NCBI GenBank assembly: GCA_035530875.1
Contig: DATKUB010000033.1
Location: forward strand, 1 to 20,234
DNA from: JANXYY01 sp035530875
Lineage (GTDB): Bacteria > Actinomycetota > Actinomycetes > Nanopelagicales > Nanopelagicaceae
Length of the DNA stretch: 20,234 bases
Reading direction: 5' to 3'
Under the pieces are notes generated by a model. It had not been told where the DNA came from. It saw nothing but the letters and a program-made list of their open reading frames with translations, and did no database searches. Each line of letters begins with the position of its first letter. Position 1 is the stretch's first letter. The position numbers and the translations under genes were made by a program. Positions 13,766 through 20,234 of this stretch are shown here, piece by piece.

Positions 13766-15382
13766 TTAAAACTCCTGGGTGGGGCCAACGGTCGTTTTCT
13801 GGATCTGGAGCAGGAATTCGACGTTGGTCTTGGTCCCCTTCATCTTGTCCAGCAGGAGTTCGAGAGCGGCTTGCGAGTCGAGAGCATGGAGAACTCGCCT
13901 GAGTTTCCAAACAATGCTGAGCTCTTCTGCCCCCATGAGAATTTCTTCCTTGCGAGTACCGGAAGCGTCGACGTCGACTGCTGGAAAAATTCTCTTATCA
14001 GCCATCCGCCGATCAAGTTTTAGCTCCATATTTCCAGTGCCCTTGAATTCTTCGAAGATGACTTCGTCCATCCTTGAACCGGTCTCGACCAGAGCTGTGG
14101 CCAAGATCGTGAGCGAACCGCCATTTTCGATATTACGGGCCGCGCCAAAAAACTTTTTCGGCGGGTAGAGCGCTGCCGAGTCCACTCCGCCTGACAAGAT
14201 GCGCCCGCTGGCAGGAGCAGCCAAGTTGTAGGCACGCCCAAGTCGGGTGATCGAATCGAGTAGGACAACCACATCGTGTCCAAGTTCGACCAGGCGCTTG
14301 GCCCGCTCGATCGCCAACTCGGCAACCGTCGTGTGATCTTCGGCAGGACGGTCAAATGTTGAGGCGATTACTTCGCCCTTAACCGAGCGCTGCATATCAG
14401 TGACCTCTTCAGGTCGTTCATCAACTAGCACGACCATCAGGTGACACTCTGGGTTGTTGGTGGTTATCGCATTGGCAATCGCCTGCAGAACCATCGTCTT
14501 TCCAGCCTTTGGTGGCGAGACGATCAGTCCTCGCTGACCTTTTCCGATCGGACAGACCAGGTCAATGATGCGAGTAGTCAGGATTTGAGGTTCAGTTTCC
14601 AGGCGAAGTCGCGACTGCGGATAAAGCGGGGTCAACTTCGAGAAATCGACGCGGTTACGCATTGTCTCGGGATCCATGCCATTGGTGGTATCGAGACGGA
14701 CGAGGGCGTTAAATTTCTCTCGACGCTCCCCCTCTCGAGGCTGACGGACGGTGCCAGTAACAACGTCGCCCTTACGAAGGCCATAGCGGCGAACCTGTTG
14801 CAAAGAGATATAAACATCGTTGTGCGATGGCAGATACCCGGCCGTGCGGATGAAGGCATAACTGTCGAGAATGTCGACGATGCCGCCAACTGGAACCAGA
14901 ACATCATCTTCAGTAATTACCGGCTCGGCATTTTCGGGGCGAGTTCGGGTACGGTCACGATCGCGGTCGCGGTTCCGATTGCGCCCACGACGACTTCGAC
15001 GCTCATCGTCCCAATTTCCTTGGCCAGCTTGACCACTCTGCGGGGCAGATCCGTCGTTACCGACTTGATTCTGATTATTGTCGTGGCCCCCAGAGCCTCG
15101 AGATTCGTTACGGACAACTTCGTCTTGACCGGCACCCTCTGGTGAACTCTGTTTCGACGCCTTGGCATCGTCGGCTGCCTTGGTACGCGGTGCGCGAGGA
15201 GCCCGCTCAGGTTTGGCGGCGCGGTTTGCCGCCTGCTTTTCTTCAATCGCGGTAACTAGGGCGCTCTTACGAAGTTTGGCTACGCCTGGAATCTCTAGCC
15301 GAGCAGCGACCTCTTGGAGTTCCGGAAGAAGCATGGTGGCGAGAGTTTCGCCCTTCTTCTTCGCGGCAGTTGTTTCGCTCAC
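13766..15382 (-). CDS. rho: Transcription termination factor Rho, with actinobacterial N-terminal insert
   Basis: Rho is the hexameric RNA helicase that ends transcription at Rho-dependent sites. The 538-residue protein has a Rho N helical domain (about 12-48), then about 105 disordered residues rich in Asn, Gln, Gly, Asp and Arg (about 50-155) with an Arg-Asp run at 132-148. The cold-shock RNA-binding domain follows (about 160-235). The ATPase core has P-loop PPKAGKT (290-296), DERPEEV (321-327), Walker B VVVLLDS (371-377), the Q-loop around SGGVDS (397-402) and R-loop GTGNMELKLDRRM (448-460). The insert is typical of high-GC Gram-positives and adds RNA affinity. Residue 431 is Leu, where M. 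tuberculosis Rho has a bicyclomycin-resistance Met. Start is GTG with AGAGGA just upstream. Confidence 0.98.
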   Translation of the reverse strand: MSETTAAKKKGETLATMLLPELQEVAARLEIPGVAKLRKSALVTAIEEKQAANRAAKPERAPRAPRTKAADDAKASKQSSPEGAGQDEVVRNESRGSGGHDNNQNQVGNDGSAPQSGQAGQGNWDDERRSRRGRNRNRDRDRDRTRTRPENAEPVITEDDVLVPVGGIVDILDSYAFIRTAGYLPSHNDVYISLQQVRRYGLRKGDVVTGTVRQPREGERREKFNALVRLDTTNGMDPETMRNRVDFSKLTPLYPQSRLRLETEPQILTTRIIDLVCPIGKGQRGLIVSPPKAGKTMVLQAIANAITTNNPECHLMVVLVDERPEEVTDMQRSVKGEVIASTFDRPAEDHTTVAELAIERAKRLVELGHDVVVLLDSITRLGRAYNLAAPASGRILSGGVDSAALYPPKKFFGAARNIENGGSLTILATALVETGSRMDEVIFEEFKGTGNMELKLDRRMADKRIFPAVDVDASGTRKEEILMGAEELSIVWKLRRVLHALDSQAALELLLDKMKGTKTNVEFLLQIQKTTVGPTQEF

Positions 15383-15441
15383 AAATCCTCTTAATGATTT
15401 CGTTGGAAGGCCGCCCTGACGAACGGACTATTGAACTTATT

Positions 15442-15497
15442 TCTCTGAAAATCAGAGATAAACGAATTTTCTTTAACCGGGGTAGACCACTCGGTTA
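15442..15497 (-). promoter_or_regulatory. Hairpins in the rho leader
   Basis: The 174-base gap between thrB and rho holds two inverted repeats on the minus strand. TAACCG/CGGTTA (15497-15492 with 15479-15474) has a 12-base loop. TCTCTGA/TCAGAGA (15458-15452 with 15448-15442) has a TTT loop. Neither is followed by a T-run. Rho genes are commonly autoregulated through their leaders; a role here is inference. Confidence 0.35.
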
Positions 15498-15502
15498 CCT
15501 GG

Positions 15503-15533
15503 ACTCTAGCACCAAGATCAGGGTCGATTGCAA
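15503..15533 (-). promoter_or_regulatory. Possible rho promoter
   Basis: The minus strand has TAGAGT (15508-15503), a common actinobacterial -10. TTGCAA (15533-15528) lies 19 bases upstream, slightly wider than ideal. It would give a leader of about 115 bases before the GTG. Confidence 0.4.
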
Positions 15534-15556
15534 ATGCGCTTCCCGCTACCAAGCGA

Positions 15557-16471
15557 CTAGCCAACCTCGACGCCGCCGCGAGCGATGTCTAAATTCATGA
15601 CCTGGAACGAGTTTCCTGAGAAGTCTGTGAAATTCTGATTGTCCCCACTGGTATGCAGCACTAGAACCGTCGGTCCCGCACCCGATACGAAAGCCGCAAA
15701 CCCAGATGATCGCAATTTGGCAACTAATGAGATTGAGCGAGGCATCGCCTCCCGCCGATACTGCTGATGCAAAGAATCTTCGGTGGCGTCAAAAAGGAAC
15801 TCTGGATGGTGTTCAATCGCCTCGACAAGCAGTGCTGCTCGACCGACATTGCGCGCGGCGTCAGCGTGCGGAACCATTTCAGGAAGTAGGCGGCGAGCCT
15901 TGGTGGTTGAGATTCCACTCATTGGCACGAATGCGGTTGCGCTCAAATCCGGATGTGGTGAAATCTTCACGGCTCGCGCGCCTTCTTCGCTACTCCATGC
16001 AATAGTGGCGCCACCGTAAAGTGCAGCCGCAACATTGTCTGGGTGCCCCTCTATCTCGGTAGCGAGTTGCAGCAATTTCTCGTCGGGCAAACGTTCTTGT
16101 CCCCCCAGGACGAGCGCTCTAGCTAGGGCCATCCCACCGACGATCGCGGCCGATGACGAGCCAAGCCCACGAGAGTGGGGAATGGAGTTTGCACAACTTA
16201 GACGCAACCCTCGAGGCCGCCCACCCATGTGGTCAAAGGCGATGTTCATTGACTTAACTACCAAGTTCTTCCCGTCACGGCGTAGCTCTTCGCTGCCTTC
16301 GCCGGCGATATCGACCTCTAGACATTTCTCGTCGGCGACTTGCGCGGCTAGAACGTCAAACATCTCAAGAGCGAGGCCGAGGGCGTCAAAGCCGGGGCCT
16401 AGATTTGCACTAGATGCCGACACCTGAACCTTGGCTGGAGCTGCCCTAAAGGAGGGGCGAGACATACTCAT
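15557..16471 (-). CDS. thrB: Homoserine kinase
   Basis: ThrB phosphorylates homoserine with ATP to give O-phosphohomoserine, the substrate of ThrC. The 304-residue protein is a GHMP kinase: VSASSANLGPGFDALGLAL at about 17-35, the ATP-binding loop IPHSRGLGSSSAAIVGG at 97-113 and the C-terminal FVSGAGPTVLVL glycine motif are all present. The ATG overlaps the thrC stop as ATGA, so translation is coupled and no strong ribosome site is needed. A second in-frame ATG two codons later (16465) cannot be excluded. It is the last gene of the lysA-hom-thrC-thrB run. Confidence 0.96.
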   Translation of the reverse strand: MSMSRPSFRAAPAKVQVSASSANLGPGFDALGLALEMFDVLAAQVADEKCLEVDIAGEGSEELRRDGKNLVVKSMNIAFDHMGGRPRGLRLSCANSIPHSRGLGSSSAAIVGGMALARALVLGGQERLPDEKLLQLATEIEGHPDNVAAALYGGATIAWSSEEGARAVKISPHPDLSATAFVPMSGISTTKARRLLPEMVPHADAARNVGRAALLVEAIEHHPEFLFDATEDSLHQQYRREAMPRSISLVAKLRSSGFAAFVSGAGPTVLVLHTSGDNQNFTDFSGNSFQVMNLDIARGGVEVG

Positions 16472-17547
16472 GCGAGCTCAAGTGCCTCAGCGGCGGCAAG
16501 AACATCTACCGGTATGACCTTAAGCGCACTCTCCGCTTGACCTTCAAGAGCCCAGTGCACGTCCTTGAGCCCATTGCCCGTCACCGTAATGACGATGGTT
16601 TGTCTCGATGAAAGCAACCCGCGCTCTTTAGCTTGCAGCAACCCGGCCACACCAGCCGCACTTGCTGGCTCGACGAAAACGCCCTCTTTGCCGGCGAGAA
16701 GTCGGTAGGCGGAAAGAATTTGTTCATCGCTGACCATGTCGATCAGGCCGCCCGATTCATCACGAGCAGCAACTGCCTGTTTCCAAGATGCCGGGTTCCC
16801 TATTCGAATGGCAGTAGCAATCGTTTCTGGATTTTCCACTATCTCACCCCGGACAATCGGAGCAGCTCCTTCGGCCTGAAAGCCCCACATTGCCGGTTTT
16901 GAATTCGCCATCCCCGCATCTGCGTATTCTACGTAGCCCTTCCAGTAGGCCGTGATGTTGCCAGCATTACCAACTGGCAGCACGTGCATGTCGGGGGCAC
17001 GTCCAAGAAAATCAACGACCTCGAATGCAGCGGTTTTCTGGCCCTCAATGCGATATGGGTTAACTGAATTGACTAGTTCAACCGGATATTCCCAGGCGAG
17101 GTCTCTGGCCAGATTGAGACAGTCATCGAAATTGCCTTCTATCTGCAAAATTGTTGCGCCGTGAACAACAGCCTGCGCCATTTTTCCCATGGCGATCTTT
17201 CCTTGCGGGACTAACACTGCACTGACCATTCCGGCTTTTGTGGCGTACGCAGCTGCACTCGCGCTGGTGTTGCCAGTTGAGGCGCAGATTACTGCCTTAG
17301 CTCCGGTTTCTGCGGCCTTGCTAATCGCCATTGTCATTCCACGATCTTTGAAGGAACCAGTTGGGTTTGCCCCCTCGACTTTCAACCAAATCTCGTTGTC
17401 AAGTAATTCGGATAGGTAGGACGCTTGAACCAGCGGGGTTCCCCCTTCCCGAAGCGTGATGATCGGAGTCGTGGCGCTAATTGGGAGCCAATCACGATAT
17501 TCGTTGATTACTCCGCGCCATTGATGCGCCCCGTGCTTCGTACTCAT
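16468..17547 (-). CDS. thrC: Threonine synthase
   Basis: ThrC is a PLP enzyme that converts O-phosphohomoserine to threonine and phosphate, the final step of the pathway. The 359-residue length is that of the shorter threonine synthase class used by actinobacteria and bacilli, not the longer E. coli type. Visible motifs are LREGGTPLV (32-40), the PLP lysine Lys67 in NPTGSFKDRGM, ASTGNTSASAAAYA (89-102), the phosphate-binding PVGNAGNITAYWKGY, and EPASAAGVAG near residue 292. It overlaps hom upstream and thrB downstream by four bases each (ATGA). Confidence 0.97.
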   Translation of the reverse strand: MSTKHGAHQWRGVINEYRDWLPISATTPIITLREGGTPLVQASYLSELLDNEIWLKVEGANPTGSFKDRGMTMAISKAAETGAKAVICASTGNTSASAAAYATKAGMVSAVLVPQGKIAMGKMAQAVVHGATILQIEGNFDDCLNLARDLAWEYPVELVNSVNPYRIEGQKTAAFEVVDFLGRAPDMHVLPVGNAGNITAYWKGYVEYADAGMANSKPAMWGFQAEGAAPIVRGEIVENPETIATAIRIGNPASWKQAVAARDESGGLIDMVSDEQILSAYRLLAGKEGVFVEPASAAGVAGLLQAKERGLLSSRQTIVITVTGNGLKDVHWALEGQAESALKVIPVDVLAAAEALELA

Positions 17548-18839
17548 TCGCGACTGCCGCCTTCCACTCGAATTACGCTGGCAATGTTTCGAACAATATC
17601 CATGGCGCGAAGTTGGGAGACAGTGGCGGCCAGCGCAGACTCCACGCCCGAGTGCGTTACGACCACCAATTCGGCGTCATCGCCATGACCGCCCTGGCGA
17701 ACTGTCTGAATCGAGACTTCATTGTGAGCAAAAGCTTGCGCCACCGCGGCCAGCACACCTGGGCGATCTGCAACATCTAAACGAATGTGATACCTGGTTG
17801 TCGCTTCTCCGATTAAGGCGATTTCTCTGGCCGCGTAGTCGGATTCGCGAGAGCCGAGACCCCCAAATACTCGATGACGCGCGACAGCTACGAGATCGCC
17901 AAGAACCGCGCTAGCCGTCGGAATTCCACCAGCACCGCGCCCATAAAACATCAGCTCGCCAGCGGCTCGCGCTTCCACGAACACTGCATTAAACGCTTCA
18001 CGTACTGCAGCTAACGGATGATTACGTGGCAATAGCGCCGGGTGAACCCGAACTGAAACATGGTCATCGCTAGTGAGTTCGGCGATAGCGAGCAACTTGA
18101 TCACGTGACCCATCGCTTTTGCACTAGCGATGTCTTCGGTGGTGATTTGCGAAATTCCTTCGCGGTACACATCTAACGCGGTGACTCGAGAGTGAAAGGC
18201 TAAACCGGCCAAAATGGCAGCTTTGGCCGCCGCATCGAAGCCTTCGATATCCGCGGTCGGATCCGTCTCGGCATAACCAAGTTCCGTCGCTTCCTTAAGC
18301 GCATCTGCGAAGGACACTCCCGCTTCGTCCATTCGGGTCAGAATGTAGTTCGTGGTTCCATTCACGATTCCCAGCACACGCTCTATTTGGTCGCCAGCCA
18401 TCGACTCGCGTATTGGGCGAAGCAACGGAATGGCACCGGCAACCGCGGCTTCGTAGTAAAGGTCGACCTGGTGCTTTTCTGCGGCTTCATAAAGAGTGAT
18501 GCCATCTTCAGCAAGGAGAGCTTTGTTAGCAGTGACAATTGATTTTCCATTTGCCATGGCGGTAAGGAGCAGCGAACGAGCCGGTTCAATTCCGCCCATG
18601 ACTTCAACAATGAGGTCGATGTCAGGTCGTCGTACCAACACTTCTAAATCGTCAGTGATGATTTCAGGGTCGACATTTTCGCGCGTTTTATTGAGATCAC
18701 GAACGCCGACGGCGGCAAGTTCCAAGCGAGCACCAACTCGAGCCGCAAGATCCTCCGCATGTTCGGAGAGTAGTTGCGCGACGCCAGAACCGACGTTGCC
18801 ACAGCCGAGCATGCCCACTTTCAGCGTGCGACCAGACAT
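17544..18839 (-). CDS. hom: Homoserine dehydrogenase with C-terminal ACT domain
   Basis: Hom reduces aspartate semialdehyde to homoserine with NAD(P)H, the branch step toward threonine and methionine. With ATG 18839 the product has 431 residues. It shows a Rossmann GCGNVG (12-17), VTANKALLA (102-110), NGTTNYIL (160-167), the catalytic segment ETDPTADIEGFDAAAKAAIL with Asp202 and Lys206, and an ACT domain (about 350-425, starting HIRLDVADRPGVLAAV) that in relatives mediates threonine feedback. It is monofunctional, not fused to aspartokinase. A TTG at 18848 overlapping the lysA stop is possible, but GGAGG lies immediately against it and fits the ATG better at spacing ten. Confidence 0.96.
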   Translation of the reverse strand: MSGRTLKVGMLGCGNVGSGVAQLLSEHAEDLAARVGARLELAAVGVRDLNKTRENVDPEIITDDLEVLVRRPDIDLIVEVMGGIEPARSLLLTAMANGKSIVTANKALLAEDGITLYEAAEKHQVDLYYEAAVAGAIPLLRPIRESMAGDQIERVLGIVNGTTNYILTRMDEAGVSFADALKEATELGYAETDPTADIEGFDAAAKAAILAGLAFHSRVTALDVYREGISQITTEDIASAKAMGHVIKLLAIAELTSDDHVSVRVHPALLPRNHPLAAVREAFNAVFVEARAAGELMFYGRGAGGIPTASAVLGDLVAVARHRVFGGLGSRESDYAAREIALIGEATTRYHIRLDVADRPGVLAAVAQAFAHNEVSIQTVRQGGHGDDAELVVVTHSGVESALAATVSQLRAMDIVRNIASVIRVEGGSRE

Positions 18840-18844
18840 CGGAA

Positions 18845-20206
18845 TCAACCCTCCGTTTCTTCAAGACGCATGAGATCTTCTTGCGTCTCTCTTCTAATCA
18901 TCACGCGCGCTTGGCCATCACGGATTGCGACAACCGGAGGCTTCAGAACATGGTTGTAGTTGCTTGCCATGCTACGGCCATAGGCACCAGTAGCTGGGGT
19001 TGCAATAAGGTCACCTGGTTCCATATCTCCAGGTAGCATCACTTCACGAACGATGATATCGCCAGATTCACAGTGCTTGCCGACAACAATCGAGTTGATG
19101 AGCGAAGTATCTGATAAGCGATTAGCCAGAACGGCTGTGTAGTCGGCATCGTAAAGAGCAGTTCTAATGTTGTCGCTCATACCACCATCTACAGATATAT
19201 AGGTTCGGCTTTTGCCGCTGTCGATCTCCACGGTCTTCACCGTCCCAACTGTGTAGAGAGTAACGGTGCTTGGTCCAGCAATCGCGCGGCCGGGCTCGAT
19301 AGATACATGCGGAATCATTAATTCGTTCATGTCGCATTCGCGCTTAACAATTTCGAACAAACTCTGCGCTATTGCCTCAGGTGATAGCGGATCGTCTTGT
19401 TCCGTATAGGCGATGCCGTATCCACCACCCAGGTCTAACGACTCCAATTCAACGCCGTGCTCATCACGTATCGCGGCTAGCAATCCAATGACCCGGTGAG
19501 CCGCGACCTCGAATCCTTCGGTGTCAAAAATTTGTGAGCCAATGTGGGAATGAAGACCTTGAAGTTCTAGGTGTGGCGACGCAAGAGCCAATCGCACTGC
19601 CTCCGCTGCGGCACCGGTATTGATTGAAAATCCGAACTTCACGTCCTCGTGAGCCGTTGCAATGAATTCGTGTGTGTGAGCCTCAACGCCAGGGGTGACC
19701 CTAAGCAGCACCTTCTGAACGATGTCAGCGGCTAAAGCTGCCTGCGCTACCCGCTCGAGTTCATAAAATGAGTCGATTGCAATTAGCCCGACTCCGGCCG
19801 CTACTGCATCTTGAATCTCATCCTCCGACTTGTTGTTGCCGTGATAGGTGATCTGGTTGGGTGGAAAATTGGCCGCAGCAGCAATCGCAAATTCGCCGCC
19901 GGTGCAGACGTCAAGACCCAATCCTTCTTCCAATACCCACTTGGCAACACTCATCGAAATGAAGGCTTTTCCCGCATAGAAAATGGAGATCTTGTCGGCC
20001 CCAAAGACATCTTCAAATGCCGTGCGCCAATTATGTGCTCGCATCCGAAAATCGTTCTCATCAAGAACAAATACGGGAGATCCAAATTCCTTAACCAGTT
20101 CAGTTGAAGGGATTCCGCCAATTCGAACGGTGCCATTACTGTCGCGATAGGCACCGTGCGGCCAGATCTTTGTGCTTAAATCGCTGGACATTTTCATCAT
20201 CGTCAC
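18845..20206 (-). CDS. lysA: Diaminopimelate decarboxylase
   Basis: LysA decarboxylates meso-diaminopimelate to lysine, using PLP in the cytoplasm. It belongs to the fold III decarboxylases. In the 453-residue numbering, the PLP lysine is Lys80 in FYAGKAF. HSH is at 219-221 in LHSHIGSQIFD, the phosphate-binding GGGYG at 260-264, EPGRA at 304-308, the partner-subunit motif CESGD at 379-383 and GAYG at 407-410. The start is ambiguous. GTG 20206 overlaps the argS stop as GTGA and suits coupling, while ATGs at 20200, 20197 and 20191 are also possible. It directly follows argS and precedes hom, as in most actinobacteria. Confidence 0.97.
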   Translation of the reverse strand: MTMMKMSSDLSTKIWPHGAYRDSNGTVRIGGIPSTELVKEFGSPVFVLDENDFRMRAHNWRTAFEDVFGADKISIFYAGKAFISMSVAKWVLEEGLGLDVCTGGEFAIAAAANFPPNQITYHGNNKSEDEIQDAVAAGVGLIAIDSFYELERVAQAALAADIVQKVLLRVTPGVEAHTHEFIATAHEDVKFGFSINTGAAAEAVRLALASPHLELQGLHSHIGSQIFDTEGFEVAAHRVIGLLAAIRDEHGVELESLDLGGGYGIAYTEQDDPLSPEAIAQSLFEIVKRECDMNELMIPHVSIEPGRAIAGPSTVTLYTVGTVKTVEIDSGKSRTYISVDGGMSDNIRTALYDADYTAVLANRLSDTSLINSIVVGKHCESGDIIVREVMLPGDMEPGDLIATPATGAYGRSMASNYNHVLKPPVVAIRDGQARVMIRRETQEDLMRLEETEG

Positions 20207-20234
20207 ATCCGCTCTGGAGCACTAACACCCAATA
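20203..20234 (-). CDS. argS: Arginyl-tRNA synthetase, last nine codons (5' part outside window)
   Basis: The minus strand from 20232 reads LGVSAPERM and then TGA at 20205-20203. That is the near-universal C terminus of ArgS, which charges tRNA-Arg. argS directly upstream of lysA is the standard actinobacterial order. The stop overlaps the GTG form of the lysA start. The fragment is only nine residues, so the call rests on this short motif plus gene order. Confidence 0.85.
   Translation of the reverse strand, partial: LGVSAPERM

Noticed and set aside
13755..13775. GGAGT-TTTA-ACTCC at the rho stop codon as an intrinsic terminator
   Set aside because: Five-pair stem overlapping the stop with no T-run; not convincing.
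14441..15145. Long + strand open frame (234 residues) opposite rho
   Set aside because: Shadow of rho; its repetitive part is the reverse of the Arg-Asp codon tract.
1..20234. Mobile elements, CRISPR, toxin-antitoxin, phage or defence genes, tRNA or rRNA genes
   Set aside because: All intergenic gaps are under 175 bases and every long frame is a recognised core gene or its shadow; no direct repeats, transposase or RNA gene patterns were seen.

Overview
The window is a conserved chromosomal block from an actinomycete (phylum Actinomycetota). From left to right it holds the 3' part of murA on the + strand, followed by a nearly unbroken minus-strand series. In the direction of transcription that series is argS (last codons only), lysA, hom, thrC, thrB, rho, rpmE, prfA, prmC, a Sua5/YrdC-family gene, glyA, a wecA-type gene, atpI, an atpZ-like gene, then atpB-E-F-H-A-G-D-C. 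This order (argS-lysA-hom-thrC-thrB-rho-rpmE-prfA-prmC-sua5-...-rfe-atp operon) is the classical actinobacterial one, known from mycobacteria and streptomycetes. Lineage markers agree: a Rho with a long basic, disordered N-terminal insert, a 272-residue delta subunit, and an alpha subunit with a mycobacterial-type C-terminal tail. Base composition is about half G+C by eye, low for the phylum. Genes are packed with 1-4 base overlaps and several GTG/TTG starts. A compact, perhaps aquatic, actinomycete is a reasonable but unproven inference.

Layout. 2-640: MurA C-terminal part, convergent with the ATP synthase operon; the two stop codons overlap. 637-7477: the eight structural genes of F1Fo ATP synthase. 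7544-8267: two small membrane proteins, AtpZ-like and AtpI-like. 8264-11346: WecA/Rfe-type sugar-1-phosphate transferase, serine hydroxymethyltransferase and a Sua5-family protein whose signature residues are altered. 11343-13603: translation termination and ribosome genes (PrmC, RF1, L31), with a strong intrinsic terminator between rpmE and prfA. 13766-15382: Rho. 15557-20206: four aspartate-family amino-acid genes, then the last nine codons of argS. No stretch over 300 bases lacks a gene. The longest gaps are 15383-15556 (rho leader), 13604-13765 (rpmE leader) and 7787-7892 (a CRP/GlxR-like palindrome upstream of atpZ-atpB).

How the genes work together. LysA, Hom, ThrC and ThrB make lysine and threonine from aspartate-pathway intermediates. 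PrmC methylates the GGQ glutamine of RF1, encoded directly upstream of it. GlyA feeds one-carbon units. The WecA-like enzyme starts lipid-linked cell-envelope glycans and MurA commits UDP-GlcNAc to peptidoglycan. AtpI and AtpZ probably help assemble the Fo sector encoded just downstream.

No mobile element, CRISPR array, toxin-antitoxin pair, phage gene or RNA gene was seen. This is core genome and I do not find an undescribed system. The points most worth a second look are the divergent Sua5-family protein, the Gly-to-Ala changes in the c-subunit helix, the CRP/GlxR-like palindrome, the terminator just ahead of prfA, and structured leaders before rpmE, atpE, atpA and rho.
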